This document shows, piece after piece, positions 28,101 through 35,788 of a DNA stretch of 52,837 nt (within the stretch, counting starts at the first letter, position 1; the number at the start of each line of letters is the position of its first letter). This DNA comes from Alloprevotella sp. (lineage in GTDB: Bacteria; Bacteroidota; Bacteroidia; Bacteroidales; Muribaculaceae). The notes beneath the pieces were generated by a model. It was not told the DNA's origin, did no database searches, and was given only the letters and a program-made list of their open reading frames with translations. Location of the stretch: positions 1-52,837 of the forward strand of contig JAMPIE010000017.1 of assembly GCA_023663135.1 (NCBI GenBank), read 5' to 3'. The translations under genes were made by a program, and so were the position numbers.

Positions 28101-28932
28101 AGCGGTTGGGGAATGTGAGGTGTTGCCTTGGGCGGATGAATGAATAGATGATCAATAGCAATCCTATGATGATGAAGGGGATGGAGAGGAGCTGACCCAT
28201 ATTGAGCACCATGTCAGCCTCCCATGGCTCCTGATCGTTTTTGACAAACTCTATTAAGAAGCGAGCCGTGAAGAGAATAGTGAAAAACACGCCGAAGATA
28301 AGGCCGGGGCGCTCCTCGGCGTTTTTCTTCCAATACATCCACATCAGTAGCCCGAAGAGGGCAAAGTAAGCCAAGGCCTCATAGATTTGCGTGGGGTGGC
28401 AGGCCTGCCCCTCATAGAGGGCGTGCCACTCGCCGGAGCGGAGAAACATAAAGCCCCAAGGAAGCGATGTGGCGTGGCCAAATATCTCGCTGTTCATCAG
28501 ATTGCCCAAGCGGATGAGGCCGCCGACGAGAGCTATCGGGATCACCAATCGGTCAAAGGTCCACAGCGGCGACCGCTTGGTTGTGAAAATCGAGTAGAGA
28601 ATCACGGCAAGGACGATGCCGATCGTCCCGCCATGGCTGGCCAACCCCCCTTCCCAAACCTTGACAATATCGGCCGGATGAGCTGAATAATAATCCCATT
28701 CGTAGAAGAAAACATGGCCCAGACGCGCGCCTATCACAGTTGCGGCCAAGACCCATATGAGGAGGATTGGAAGCCAGCGCTCCGGCGCGCCCTCGTGGCG
28801 AAACATGCGCCCCACTATCTCATAGCCGGCAAGAAACCCTATGGCAAACATAAGGCCATACCACCTGATGGTGAGCGGGCCGAGGGTAAAAAGCACCGGG
28901 TCGGCATTCCATACTATTGCAGATGTAAGCAT
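28075..28932 (-). CDS. lgt: Prolipoprotein diacylglyceryl transferase
   Basis: Inner-membrane enzyme that adds diacylglycerol to the lipobox cysteine of prolipoproteins. 285 residues and about seven membrane helices. The signature GGLIRLGNLMNSEIFG, and the earlier IGARLGHVFFYEW and GGLASHGG, are diagnostic. The start at 28932 gives the family N-terminus; further in-frame upstream codons would overlap the promoter. It would act on the four lipoproteins predicted in this window. First gene of the minus operon. Confidence 0.94.
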   Translation of the reverse strand: MLTSAIVWNADPVLFTLGPLTIRWYGLMFAIGFLAGYEIVGRMFRHEGAPERWLPILLIWVLAATVIGARLGHVFFYEWDYYSAHPADIVKVWEGGLASHGGTIGIVLAVILYSIFTTKRSPLWTFDRLVIPIALVGGLIRLGNLMNSEIFGHATSLPWGFMFLRSGEWHALYEGQACHPTQIYEALAYFALFGLLMWMYWKKNAEERPGLIFGVFFTILFTARFLIEFVKNDQEPWEADMVLNMGQLLSIPFIIIGLLLIIYSFIRPRQHLTFPNRYADEPRKH

Positions 28933-28959
28933 AAGCGACTGTGTGAAAAAATGTGACCA

Positions 28960-28967
28960 CAAAGTTA
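28960..28967 (-). promoter_or_regulatory. Promoter -7 element of the lgt operon
   Basis: TAACTTTG on the minus strand, 27 bases before the lgt start. No TTTG at the usual upstream distance is seen. Confidence 0.45.
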
Positions 28968-29011
28968 AGACTTTTTCCTTACATAGTAATCGCCGTCTCG
29001 GATTTTTGATA

Positions 29012-29019
29012 TAGTTTTG
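29012..29019 (+). promoter_or_regulatory. Promoter -7 element of the GSCFA-murF/alr operon
   Basis: TAGTTTTG fits TAnnTTTG, 22 bases before the GSCFA start codon, and faces away from the lgt promoter. The upstream TTTG is absent, so support is moderate. Confidence 0.4.
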
Positions 29020-29041
29020 CATCGATAAACGAAAGCCGCAT

Positions 29042-29923
29042 ATGAGCCTTAAGCTTAGGACCGAGATTTGCGTCAAGCCTCATGAAGGGCTGCTCGATTA
29101 CGAGCGGCCCATCCTTCTGCTCGGCTCTTGCTTCAGCGACAACATAGGCCGGCGGCTCGAGGAGCGCGGCTTCAAGGTGGCCTACAACCCCCTCGGGCCG
29201 GTCTACAACGCTCTGGCGCTGGAGCGACAAGCGCGTCTCATTGCTTCGGGCCGCATGATTGACCCCGGCGAGCTCTTTGAGCACCAAGGCCTATGGCGCC
29301 ACTTCCTGGCCCACACACTCCTGGCCCGTCCCGACCGCCATGAAGCCGCCGCAGCCCTTAACGCGGCCCTCGCCAAGGCACGCAGCCATATCGGCCCCGA
29401 CACTCTCCTGTGCCTCACTCTCGGCTCTGCCTTCATATATGAGCTGGCCGATGGGGGAGAGGCCGTGGCCAACTGCCATAAGCTCCCCGCGGCGAGGTTT
29501 GGCCGCCGCTTGGCCGGAGTGGAAGAGAATGTTTCGGCTCTGCAACGTGCCATTGACATCCTTGCCCCGGCCCACACCATTATGACTGTCAGCCCCATAC
29601 GCCACCTCGCCGACGGCCTCGACGGCAACTTCCTCTCCAAGGCCACCCTCCGCATGGCCATCAATCGGCTCGAGAAGGAGAGCAAGGAGGAGAGCGAAGG
29701 CCTCACCTACTTCCCCGCCTATGAGGCACTGACCGACGACCTGCGCGACTATCGATTTTACACCCCCGACATGACCCACCCCACCGACCAAGCGGCCGAC
29801 TATATCTACACCCTCTTTGAGGAGGCCTATGCCTCGGATGCCACGCGCCGGAAAGCCGCCATTGCTTTCAAAGCCGCTCGCCGGATGGCCCATCGTCCAC
29901 TGCTCACCTTCCACACCACATGA
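29042..29923 (+). CDS. GSCFA domain protein (SGNH-hydrolase-like)
   Basis: 293 residues of the GSCFA family, function unknown. The naming motif LLGSCFSDNIGRRL (about 26-39) looks like SGNH block I with a candidate nucleophile Ser. Near the C-terminus TPDMTHPTDQAADYI provides a D-x-x-H pair as in SGNH block V, so an Asp-His-Ser triad is plausible. Middle motifs include LTLGSAFIYE and TVSPIRH. No signal peptide. It overlaps murF-alr by 4 bases (ATGA), which suggests a role in envelope or peptidoglycan precursor chemistry, perhaps as an acyl or acetyl esterase; that is inference. Confidence 0.82.
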   Translation: MSLKLRTEICVKPHEGLLDYERPILLLGSCFSDNIGRRLEERGFKVAYNPLGPVYNALALERQARLIASGRMIDPGELFEHQGLWRHFLAHTLLARPDRHEAAAALNAALAKARSHIGPDTLLCLTLGSAFIYELADGGEAVANCHKLPAARFGRRLAGVEENVSALQRAIDILAPAHTIMTVSPIRHLADGLDGNFLSKATLRMAINRLEKESKEESEGLTYFPAYEALTDDLRDYRFYTPDMTHPTDQAADYIYTLFEEAYASDATRRKAAIAFKAARRMAHRPLLTFHTT

Positions 29924-32331
29924 CCAGATATTCCTTAGGGGAGATAGCTCAAATGCTTAAGCCCCATGCCGTTGACACTCGCCTTGCCTACCCAGAGCGT
30001 CCCATCGAGCAGCTCCTGACCGACAGTCGCTCGCTCCTTCGACCCGAAAACACACTCTTCTTTGCCCTGACCACCCCCAGCGGCGACGGCCACCGTTATA
30101 TCCACGCCCTTTACGACATGGGCGTAAGGGCTTTTGTCGTGACCCACATTCCCGACGAGCCTATGCCTGAGGCCTCTTTTATCGTCGTTGACGACACCCT
30201 CTCGGCCCTCCAGGCCCTCGGTAAGGCCAATAGACAGAGGCGCGACATACCCGTAATTGCCATCACAGGCTCCCGCGGCAAGACCACCGTCAAGGAGATG
30301 CTATATCGCCTCCTCAGCCCCGACCACAAGATTGCCCGCTCGCCCCGCTCCTACAATTCGCGCATCGGGGTGCCTCTCTCTCTGTGGCAGATAGGCCCCG
30401 AGGCCGACATGGCCATCATCGAGGCCGGCATCTCGCGCCAAGGCGAGATGGCTCTCTTAGAGGATATGATTGCACCGACAGCCGGCATCTTCACCGGCAT
30501 AGGGAGCGACCACGACTCAGGCTTCCCCTCCCCCGAGGCTAAGCTCGCCGAGAAGATGGCCCTCTTTGCCCACTGCGGCGAGCCGGTAAGTTCCCGCAGC
30601 GTGGAGGTGACCGACAGAGTGGTCAATCCGGTGTTGAAGAGCACCACCCTCACCTATACACTCCCCGACGGCTCATGCGAGGCAGTGACCATACCCTTCA
30701 CCGAGCCCGCCCTCGTCGACGACGCCCTCTGCTGCCTGGCCATGCTCAAGCACATGGGCTATCCCCATAGTGCCATAGCCGCTCGCATGGCCTCGCTCGA
30801 CCCGGTAGACACCCGGCTCAACGTGATGGAGGGAGTGGGCGACTCGCTCCTCATCCTTGACACCTTCACCCCCGACATCTCAAGCCTCCCCTCGGCCCTC
30901 GACTTCATGGCCAGACGTCAGACCCCCGGCCATACCCTCACCGTAATCCTCTCCGACCTCATTGACGGCGACTATCAAGAGGCCTCATCCATCTTGTGGA
31001 GCCGCGGCATCGACCGCGTTATAGGCATTGGCCCCGCCATCTCAGCAGCCGCCGATGCATTTGCTCCCTGGGGCGCCAATGCCCTCTTCTTCCCCTCCAC
31101 CGACATCTTCATCTCTTCAGCCCGCCCGGCCGACTTTGCCCATAGCGTGGTGCTGGTCAAGGGCCATGCCTCCTTTGACTTTGACCAGATTGCCGACCTC
31201 CTTGAGGCACGCCGACATGAGACGGTGCTTGAAGTAAACCTCGATGCCGTGGCCGACAATTACAATTGGTTTCGCTCCCGCCTGCGCCCCTCAACCGGCC
31301 TCATCTGCATGATAAAGGCCTCGGGATATGGGGCCGGCGACATTGAGATAGCCAAGACCCTCCAAAGCCACGGCGCGGCCTATGTAGCCGTGGCTGTGGT
31401 GGATGAGGGTGTTGCCTTACGCGATGCCGGTATCACAATGCCCATCATGGTGATGAACCCGCGAGTGGCCAATTTTCGATCCATGTTTGCCAATCGCCTC
31501 GAGCCTGAGGTCTACTCCTTTGGCCTCTTGGAAGATATCCTCAAAGCAGCCCGTCGCTGCGGCATGGCCGATTTCCCCATCCACATCAAAATCGACACCG
31601 GCATGCATCGCCTCGGCTTCCGCCTCGAAGATATCGACCGCATTGCCGCCCTCCTCCATCAGCCCGACGATGAGGGGCTCCTGCGAGTGGCCTCGGTCTT
31701 CAGCCACTTGGCCGTGGCCGACATGCCCTCCGAGGATGCCTACACCGAAGAGCAACTGGCCTATTTTGCGCAAGCGAGCCAAGCCTTAGCCGCGCTCCTG
31801 CCGGAGTGGGACATCAAGCGACACATCCTCAACTCGACAGGCATCGTGAGATTTCCGGAACATCAATATGACTACTGCCGCCTCGGCATTGGCCTCTACG
31901 GCATCCCGACAGTAGATGACGGCTCGCAGCAGGGGCTGAGGCCCGTCAGCGCCCTGCTCACATCAGTGATAGCCGTCCACGACTGGCCCGCCGGGACCAC
32001 CGTAGGATATGGGCGATATGGGCGCCTCGACCGCCCCTCGCGCATAGCCACCATCCCCGTAGGCTATGCCGACGGAATTGACCGCCATCTGGGCCGCGGC
32101 GCAATGAGGGTATGGATCCGCGGCCATCGCTGCCCCACCGTAGGCAACATATGCATGGACGCATGTATGATTGACGTCACCGAGCTGCCCGACTGCCGCC
32201 CCGGCGACCGAGTGGAGATCTTCGGGCCCCACGTGCCCGCAGCCGAGCTCGCCGACACCCTCTCCACCATCCCTTACGAGATACTCACCTCCGTTTCAGA
32301 GCGCGTCAAGCGCATCTATTACCGCGAATAA
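29920..32331 (+). CDS. murF-alr: MurF-alanine racemase fusion
   Basis: 803 residues, a Bacteroidota-type fusion. The MurF half (about 1-430) joins D-Ala-D-Ala to UDP-MurNAc-tripeptide: ITGSRGKTTVKEM (P-loop 115-123), SPRSYNSRIGVPLSLW and EAGISRQGEM are clear. The Alr half (about 433-803) is a PLP racemase making D-Ala: cofactor lysine Lys466 in MIKASGYGAG, HIKIDTGMHRLGF, VGYADGIDRH and GNICMDACMIDV. In MurF the usual D-x-Y-N stretch reads DTFTPDISSL, so the Tyr and Asn are replaced. Coupled by ATGA to the GSCFA gene and one base before the alanine symporter gene. Confidence 0.95.
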   Translation: MTRYSLGEIAQMLKPHAVDTRLAYPERPIEQLLTDSRSLLRPENTLFFALTTPSGDGHRYIHALYDMGVRAFVVTHIPDEPMPEASFIVVDDTLSALQALGKANRQRRDIPVIAITGSRGKTTVKEMLYRLLSPDHKIARSPRSYNSRIGVPLSLWQIGPEADMAIIEAGISRQGEMALLEDMIAPTAGIFTGIGSDHDSGFPSPEAKLAEKMALFAHCGEPVSSRSVEVTDRVVNPVLKSTTLTYTLPDGSCEAVTIPFTEPALVDDALCCLAMLKHMGYPHSAIAARMASLDPVDTRLNVMEGVGDSLLILDTFTPDISSLPSALDFMARRQTPGHTLTVILSDLIDGDYQEASSILWSRGIDRVIGIGPAISAAADAFAPWGANALFFPSTDIFISSARPADFAHSVVLVKGHASFDFDQIADLLEARRHETVLEVNLDAVADNYNWFRSRLRPSTGLICMIKASGYGAGDIEIAKTLQSHGAAYVAVAVVDEGVALRDAGITMPIMVMNPRVANFRSMFANRLEPEVYSFGLLEDILKAARRCGMADFPIHIKIDTGMHRLGFRLEDIDRIAALLHQPDDEGLLRVASVFSHLAVADMPSEDAYTEEQLAYFAQASQALAALLPEWDIKRHILNSTGIVRFPEHQYDYCRLGIGLYGIPTVDDGSQQGLRPVSALLTSVIAVHDWPAGTTVGYGRYGRLDRPSRIATIPVGYADGIDRHLGRGAMRVWIRGHRCPTVGNICMDACMIDVTELPDCRPGDRVEIFGPHVPAAELADTLSTIPYEILTSVSERVKRIYYRE

Positions 32332-32332
32332 A

Positions 32333-33745
32333 ATGCTCGACCTCATCAACGCCGCCAACGACTTTCTCTGGACTTATGTGATGATTGCGCTCCTCACGGG
32401 AGCCGCCGTGTGGTTTACCATCGAGACTCGCGGAGTGCAGTTTCGCCTCATCGGCGAGATGTGGCGCCTGCTCGGCCGCTCGGGCAAGCGTCATGAGCAT
32501 CTCCCCGAGGGCTCCTCGCGCAGCCATTACCATATAAGCTCCTTTCAGGCCTTTGCCGTGAGCGTGGCCTCGCGCGTGGGCACCGGCAATCTGGCCGGAG
32601 TGGCCACAGCCATAGCCCTTGGCGGGCCCGGCTCCATCTTCTGGATGTGGGCCATAGCCATCCTCGGAAGCGCCAATGCCTTCATCGAGTCCACTCTTGC
32701 TCAGCTTTTTAAGGTAAAGGGTGCCCACTCCTTCCGCGGCGGCCCGGCTTATTATATCAGCAAGGGTATAGGGAGCCGCCTCTGGGCCATAACCTTTGCA
32801 ATCCTCATCACCGTCACCTTTGCCCTGGCCTTCCAGAGCGTCCAAAGCAACACCATAGCTCTGGCCTTTGAGCCATATGGAGTGGCACCGGCATTCACGG
32901 GCGCTCTCCTCTCCCTTCTGACCCTCGCCTGCATCTGGGGCGGCATCCGGTCTATAGCCAAAGTGAGCCAGGTGGTGGTGCCGGTCATGGCCATCCTTTA
33001 CATCCTATTGGCGCTGGTCATCGTGGCCATGAACATCCATCATTTCCCCGACGTGATAAAGATGATAGTCAGCAATGCCTTTGGCCTGGAGCAGGTGATG
33101 GGGGGCGGTGTGGGCATGGCGGTAATTATGGGCGTCAAGCGGGGCCTCTTTTCCAACGAGGCTGGCGAGGGCTCAACCCCCAACGCCGCCGCCACCGCCT
33201 CGGTGTCACACCCGGTGAAGCAAGGCCTACTTCAGACTCTCGGCGTATATGTCGATACCCTCTTTGTGTGCACCGCCACCGCCTTCATCATCCTCTGCAG
33301 CGGTGTGTTTGACTCCGGCGAGACAGGCATTGCCCTCACTCAGGCCGCCCTCGACAATGAGACCGGCTCAAGCCTCGGCTCAGCATTTGTGGCCGCTGCC
33401 ATCTTCTTCTTTGCCTTCTCTTCCATCATTGCCAACTACTATTACGGGGAGGCCAACATACAGTTTATCACCACGCGTCGCTGGCCGGTGACAGCCCTCA
33501 AGCTTTGCTCCACGGCCATGGTGATGACAGGGGCGCTGGTGGAGCTCGATACGGTGTGGGCGCTGGCCGACATCACCATGGCTCTTATGACCATATGCAA
33601 CGTGGCAGCCATCCTGGTCTTGGGCCGCTATGCCGTGGCCTGCCTGGCCGACTACACTTCCCAGCGCCGGCAGGGGCTCGACCCACTCTATCGCCGCAGT
33701 GCCATCCCCTCCATTGCGCGACTCACCGAGTGCTGGCCTCTGTAA
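32333..33745 (+). CDS. Sodium:alanine symporter (AGCS family)
   Basis: 470-residue Na+-coupled amino-acid carrier with about 11 membrane helices. The AGCS signature GTGNLAGVATAIALGGPGSIFWMW region begins near residue 83 and the family helix KRGLFSNEAGEGSTPNAA lies near residue 265. The start MLDLINAANDFLWTY is the normal N-terminus; the frame is open further upstream but within murF-alr. It begins one base after the murF-alr stop, so uptake of alanine (or glycine) is likely co-expressed with D-Ala use. Its last 23 bases overlap the end of the opposing transporter gene. Confidence 0.93.
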   Translation: MLDLINAANDFLWTYVMIALLTGAAVWFTIETRGVQFRLIGEMWRLLGRSGKRHEHLPEGSSRSHYHISSFQAFAVSVASRVGTGNLAGVATAIALGGPGSIFWMWAIAILGSANAFIESTLAQLFKVKGAHSFRGGPAYYISKGIGSRLWAITFAILITVTFALAFQSVQSNTIALAFEPYGVAPAFTGALLSLLTLACIWGGIRSIAKVSQVVVPVMAILYILLALVIVAMNIHHFPDVIKMIVSNAFGLEQVMGGGVGMAVIMGVKRGLFSNEAGEGSTPNAAATASVSHPVKQGLLQTLGVYVDTLFVCTATAFIILCSGVFDSGETGIALTQAALDNETGSSLGSAFVAAAIFFFAFSSIIANYYYGEANIQFITTRRWPVTALKLCSTAMVMTGALVELDTVWALADITMALMTICNVAAILVLGRYAVACLADYTSQRRQGLDPLYRRSAIPSIARLTECWPL

Positions 33746-34724
33746 CCGCCAGGGACTCGGCCGCCATGGAGGAGCGTTGCTCTTCCATGTGGTGGCGATG
33801 GAGCTGGATGGAATTGAGTACGTTGTGCCAGATGCTGTAAAAGCCACCGACGATGGAGGTAACTGGCGTAAAGAAAGTGAAGCCCATCCATATCACCAAC
33901 ACGGTGTTTTTCTGCCCAAGTGACTGCCCGGCGGTAACCTTGTCGCCATAATGAGCCCCTATCTTGCGCCCCGCCCAGAACTGGAAAGCGCAACAGATGA
34001 TCGACACCGCGACGAGCCAAAGCTGCGTCGAGAGCTCCACCTGAGAGTGGGCTATACTCCTGGCAGTCACGGCCAAGGCCAAAGTGAGCGCCACTGCCCA
34101 GAGATAAAACGACAACTCTTGACGCGAGGCAATCTTACGCGCCAGCGAAGGCCACAACCACCTCAGCGCCATGGCAGAGGCAAGCGGCATGATGAGCAGC
34201 GGAAACACCTTTCCCAAGATAAGCAGCGAAGCCGACAAAATGCTCACAGACGGCTGGGGGTGGACAAATGGCACCATGGCCGGGATGAGCATCGCCACCG
34301 CTATATTGATCATAATGGTGTAGGCCGTGATGTGACCAACGTTGCCCCCAAGCTTGCGCGTCACCACAGCTCCGGCCGTGGCCGTGGGGCATATGAGGCA
34401 GAGCATAGCCCCCTCAAGCACCACCCTAAGCCCGCTCGCCGGCATGGCCACCAAGAGCAGCCCTATGGCGGTGAACAGCCCACACTGTATCAATAGCAGC
34501 CACAGATGCCAAGCCTTGATGCGCAGCCCCTTGAGCTCCACCTTGCAAAAGGTGATAAAGAGCATGGCAAAGATCAGAGCCGGCTGCAGATAAGCCGGCA
34601 TCTGACCCAAAGAGGATCTCACCGGCGCAGGCAGCGGGAGCGCAGCCATAATAAAATATCCGGCTATGCCGCTTATTATAGCCATAATAAGCATCCACTC
34701 CTTTATAAAAGATATTATCTTCAT
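33723..34724 (-). CDS. BASS-like (bile acid:sodium symporter fold) transporter
   Basis: 333 residues with about nine or ten membrane helices. Features resembling the BASS/SBF fold: two inverted sets of helices, ICPTATAGAVVTRKLGGNVG (about 112-131) and the later AGQSLGQKNTVLVIW with a helix-breaking polar crossing segment. The substrate is unknown; related proteins move bile acids, pantoate or other organic anions with Na+. The polar C-terminal tail (last 40 residues, rich in Met, His, Ser) is the part that overlaps the AGCS gene. Single gene with a strong promoter. Confidence 0.68.
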   Translation of the reverse strand: MKIISFIKEWMLIMAIISGIAGYFIMAALPLPAPVRSSLGQMPAYLQPALIFAMLFITFCKVELKGLRIKAWHLWLLLIQCGLFTAIGLLLVAMPASGLRVVLEGAMLCLICPTATAGAVVTRKLGGNVGHITAYTIMINIAVAMLIPAMVPFVHPQPSVSILSASLLILGKVFPLLIMPLASAMALRWLWPSLARKIASRQELSFYLWAVALTLALAVTARSIAHSQVELSTQLWLVAVSIICCAFQFWAGRKIGAHYGDKVTAGQSLGQKNTVLVIWMGFTFFTPVTSIVGGFYSIWHNVLNSIQLHRHHMEEQRSSMAAESLAVTEASTR

Positions 34725-34749
34725 TTCTTATCGTAACCTATTGGACTTG

Positions 34750-34780
34750 CAAAGATAAACATTTTTCCCAACACAGCAAA
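34750..34780 (-). promoter_or_regulatory. Promoter of the BASS-like transporter gene
   Basis: On the minus strand: TTTG (34780-34777), 19-base spacer, TATCTTTG (34757-34750), 26 bases before the start codon. Full match to the Bacteroidota consensus. Confidence 0.7.
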
Positions 34781-34906
34781 CCCGCCCCAGCCGCATCAGC
34801 TCAGATCAGGTCACAGCCAAGTCAATAGATTAGTAAGCGTAAAAAAATATTCGTTTCATCGTCAGTCAGATTTAGGCCTCCCTGGCGCGCGTATGAAAAC
34901 TTTTTG

Positions 34907-34914
34907 TAACTTTG
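34907..34914 (+). promoter_or_regulatory. Promoter -7 element of the patatin gene
   Basis: TAACTTTG, 35 bases before the patatin start, facing away from the transporter promoter. The usual TTTG upstream is missing. The rest of 34781-34948 shows no further feature. Confidence 0.45.
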
Positions 34915-34948
34915 CAGCCGCATAAGGATTCTACAGCGCTCAAGGCAC

Positions 34949-35764
34949 ATGTTTAGCATCTTCAACAAGCCACCACATAAGGTTGGCATCGCGCTCTCGG
35001 GGGGCGGTGCCAGGGGGTTTGCCCACGCCGGAGCTCTCATGGCCCTCGAGCAGGCCGGCTTTGTCCCCGACATCATCGCCGGCGTCTCGGCCGGCTCAGT
35101 CGTGGCCGCCATGTATGCCTCCGGTATGCATCCTCGCCAGATTTTAGAGTCCTTTAAGGGTCGCAAGTTTACCAGCTTTACCTCCCTCGCCCTCCCCGGC
35201 AACGGACTCTTCTCCCTCGAGCCATTCAAGGCTTTTCTGAGAGACAACATCCCGGTCGCGCGCCTCGAAGACCTTTCAATCCCTACGGTTGTGGGCGTCA
35301 CCAACTTCGACACCGGCAAAGCCGAGACCTTTCGTCAGGGTCCCACCTACGACATCATTACCGCATCCTGCTCCATCCCCATCGTCTTCCAGCCACAGGA
35401 GATGGGCGGCTCGCGATATGTCGATGGCGGCCTCCTCCACAATCTCCCCGCATGGGCCATCCGCGAGGAGTGTCAGCTGCTCATCGGCATCAACTGTTCG
35501 CCGGTCAAGAGCCGCAACACCAGCTCCGACGGCATGTTTGAAACCGCCTTGAGGGCCTACAACCTCGTGGCCAAGAGCAATGCCATCCCCGACCTGGCCA
35601 TGTGTGACATGCGCATCTCCATCGATAAGATAGCCGACATGACCGCCTTTGACCTCTCCGAGACCGAGAGAGTGTTTTCGCTCGGATATGAGGCAGCCCT
35701 CGCAGCCATCAAGGCCTCAGGCATCACCCCACCCGCCTCCTCCGCTTCTCCCCTGCATATGTAA
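34949..35764 (+). CDS. Patatin-like phospholipase (RssA type)
   Basis: 271-residue lipid acyl hydrolase. The oxyanion hole is SGGGARGFAHAGAL (17-30), the nucleophile elbow GVSAGS (Ser47) and the catalytic Asp in YVDGG (Asp159). It has no signal peptide, so it acts in the cytoplasm or at the inner membrane, on phospholipid acyl chains by family precedent. The helical C-terminal tail ends in a Pro/Ser-rich stretch. The amylase gene follows after 24 bases. Confidence 0.92.
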   Translation: MFSIFNKPPHKVGIALSGGGARGFAHAGALMALEQAGFVPDIIAGVSAGSVVAAMYASGMHPRQILESFKGRKFTSFTSLALPGNGLFSLEPFKAFLRDNIPVARLEDLSIPTVVGVTNFDTGKAETFRQGPTYDIITASCSIPIVFQPQEMGGSRYVDGGLLHNLPAWAIREECQLLIGINCSPVKSRNTSSDGMFETALRAYNLVAKSNAIPDLAMCDMRISIDKIADMTAFDLSETERVFSLGYEAALAAIKASGITPPASSASPLHM

Positions 35765-35788
35765 CATCTGCCCTCCCCCACCCGCGAT

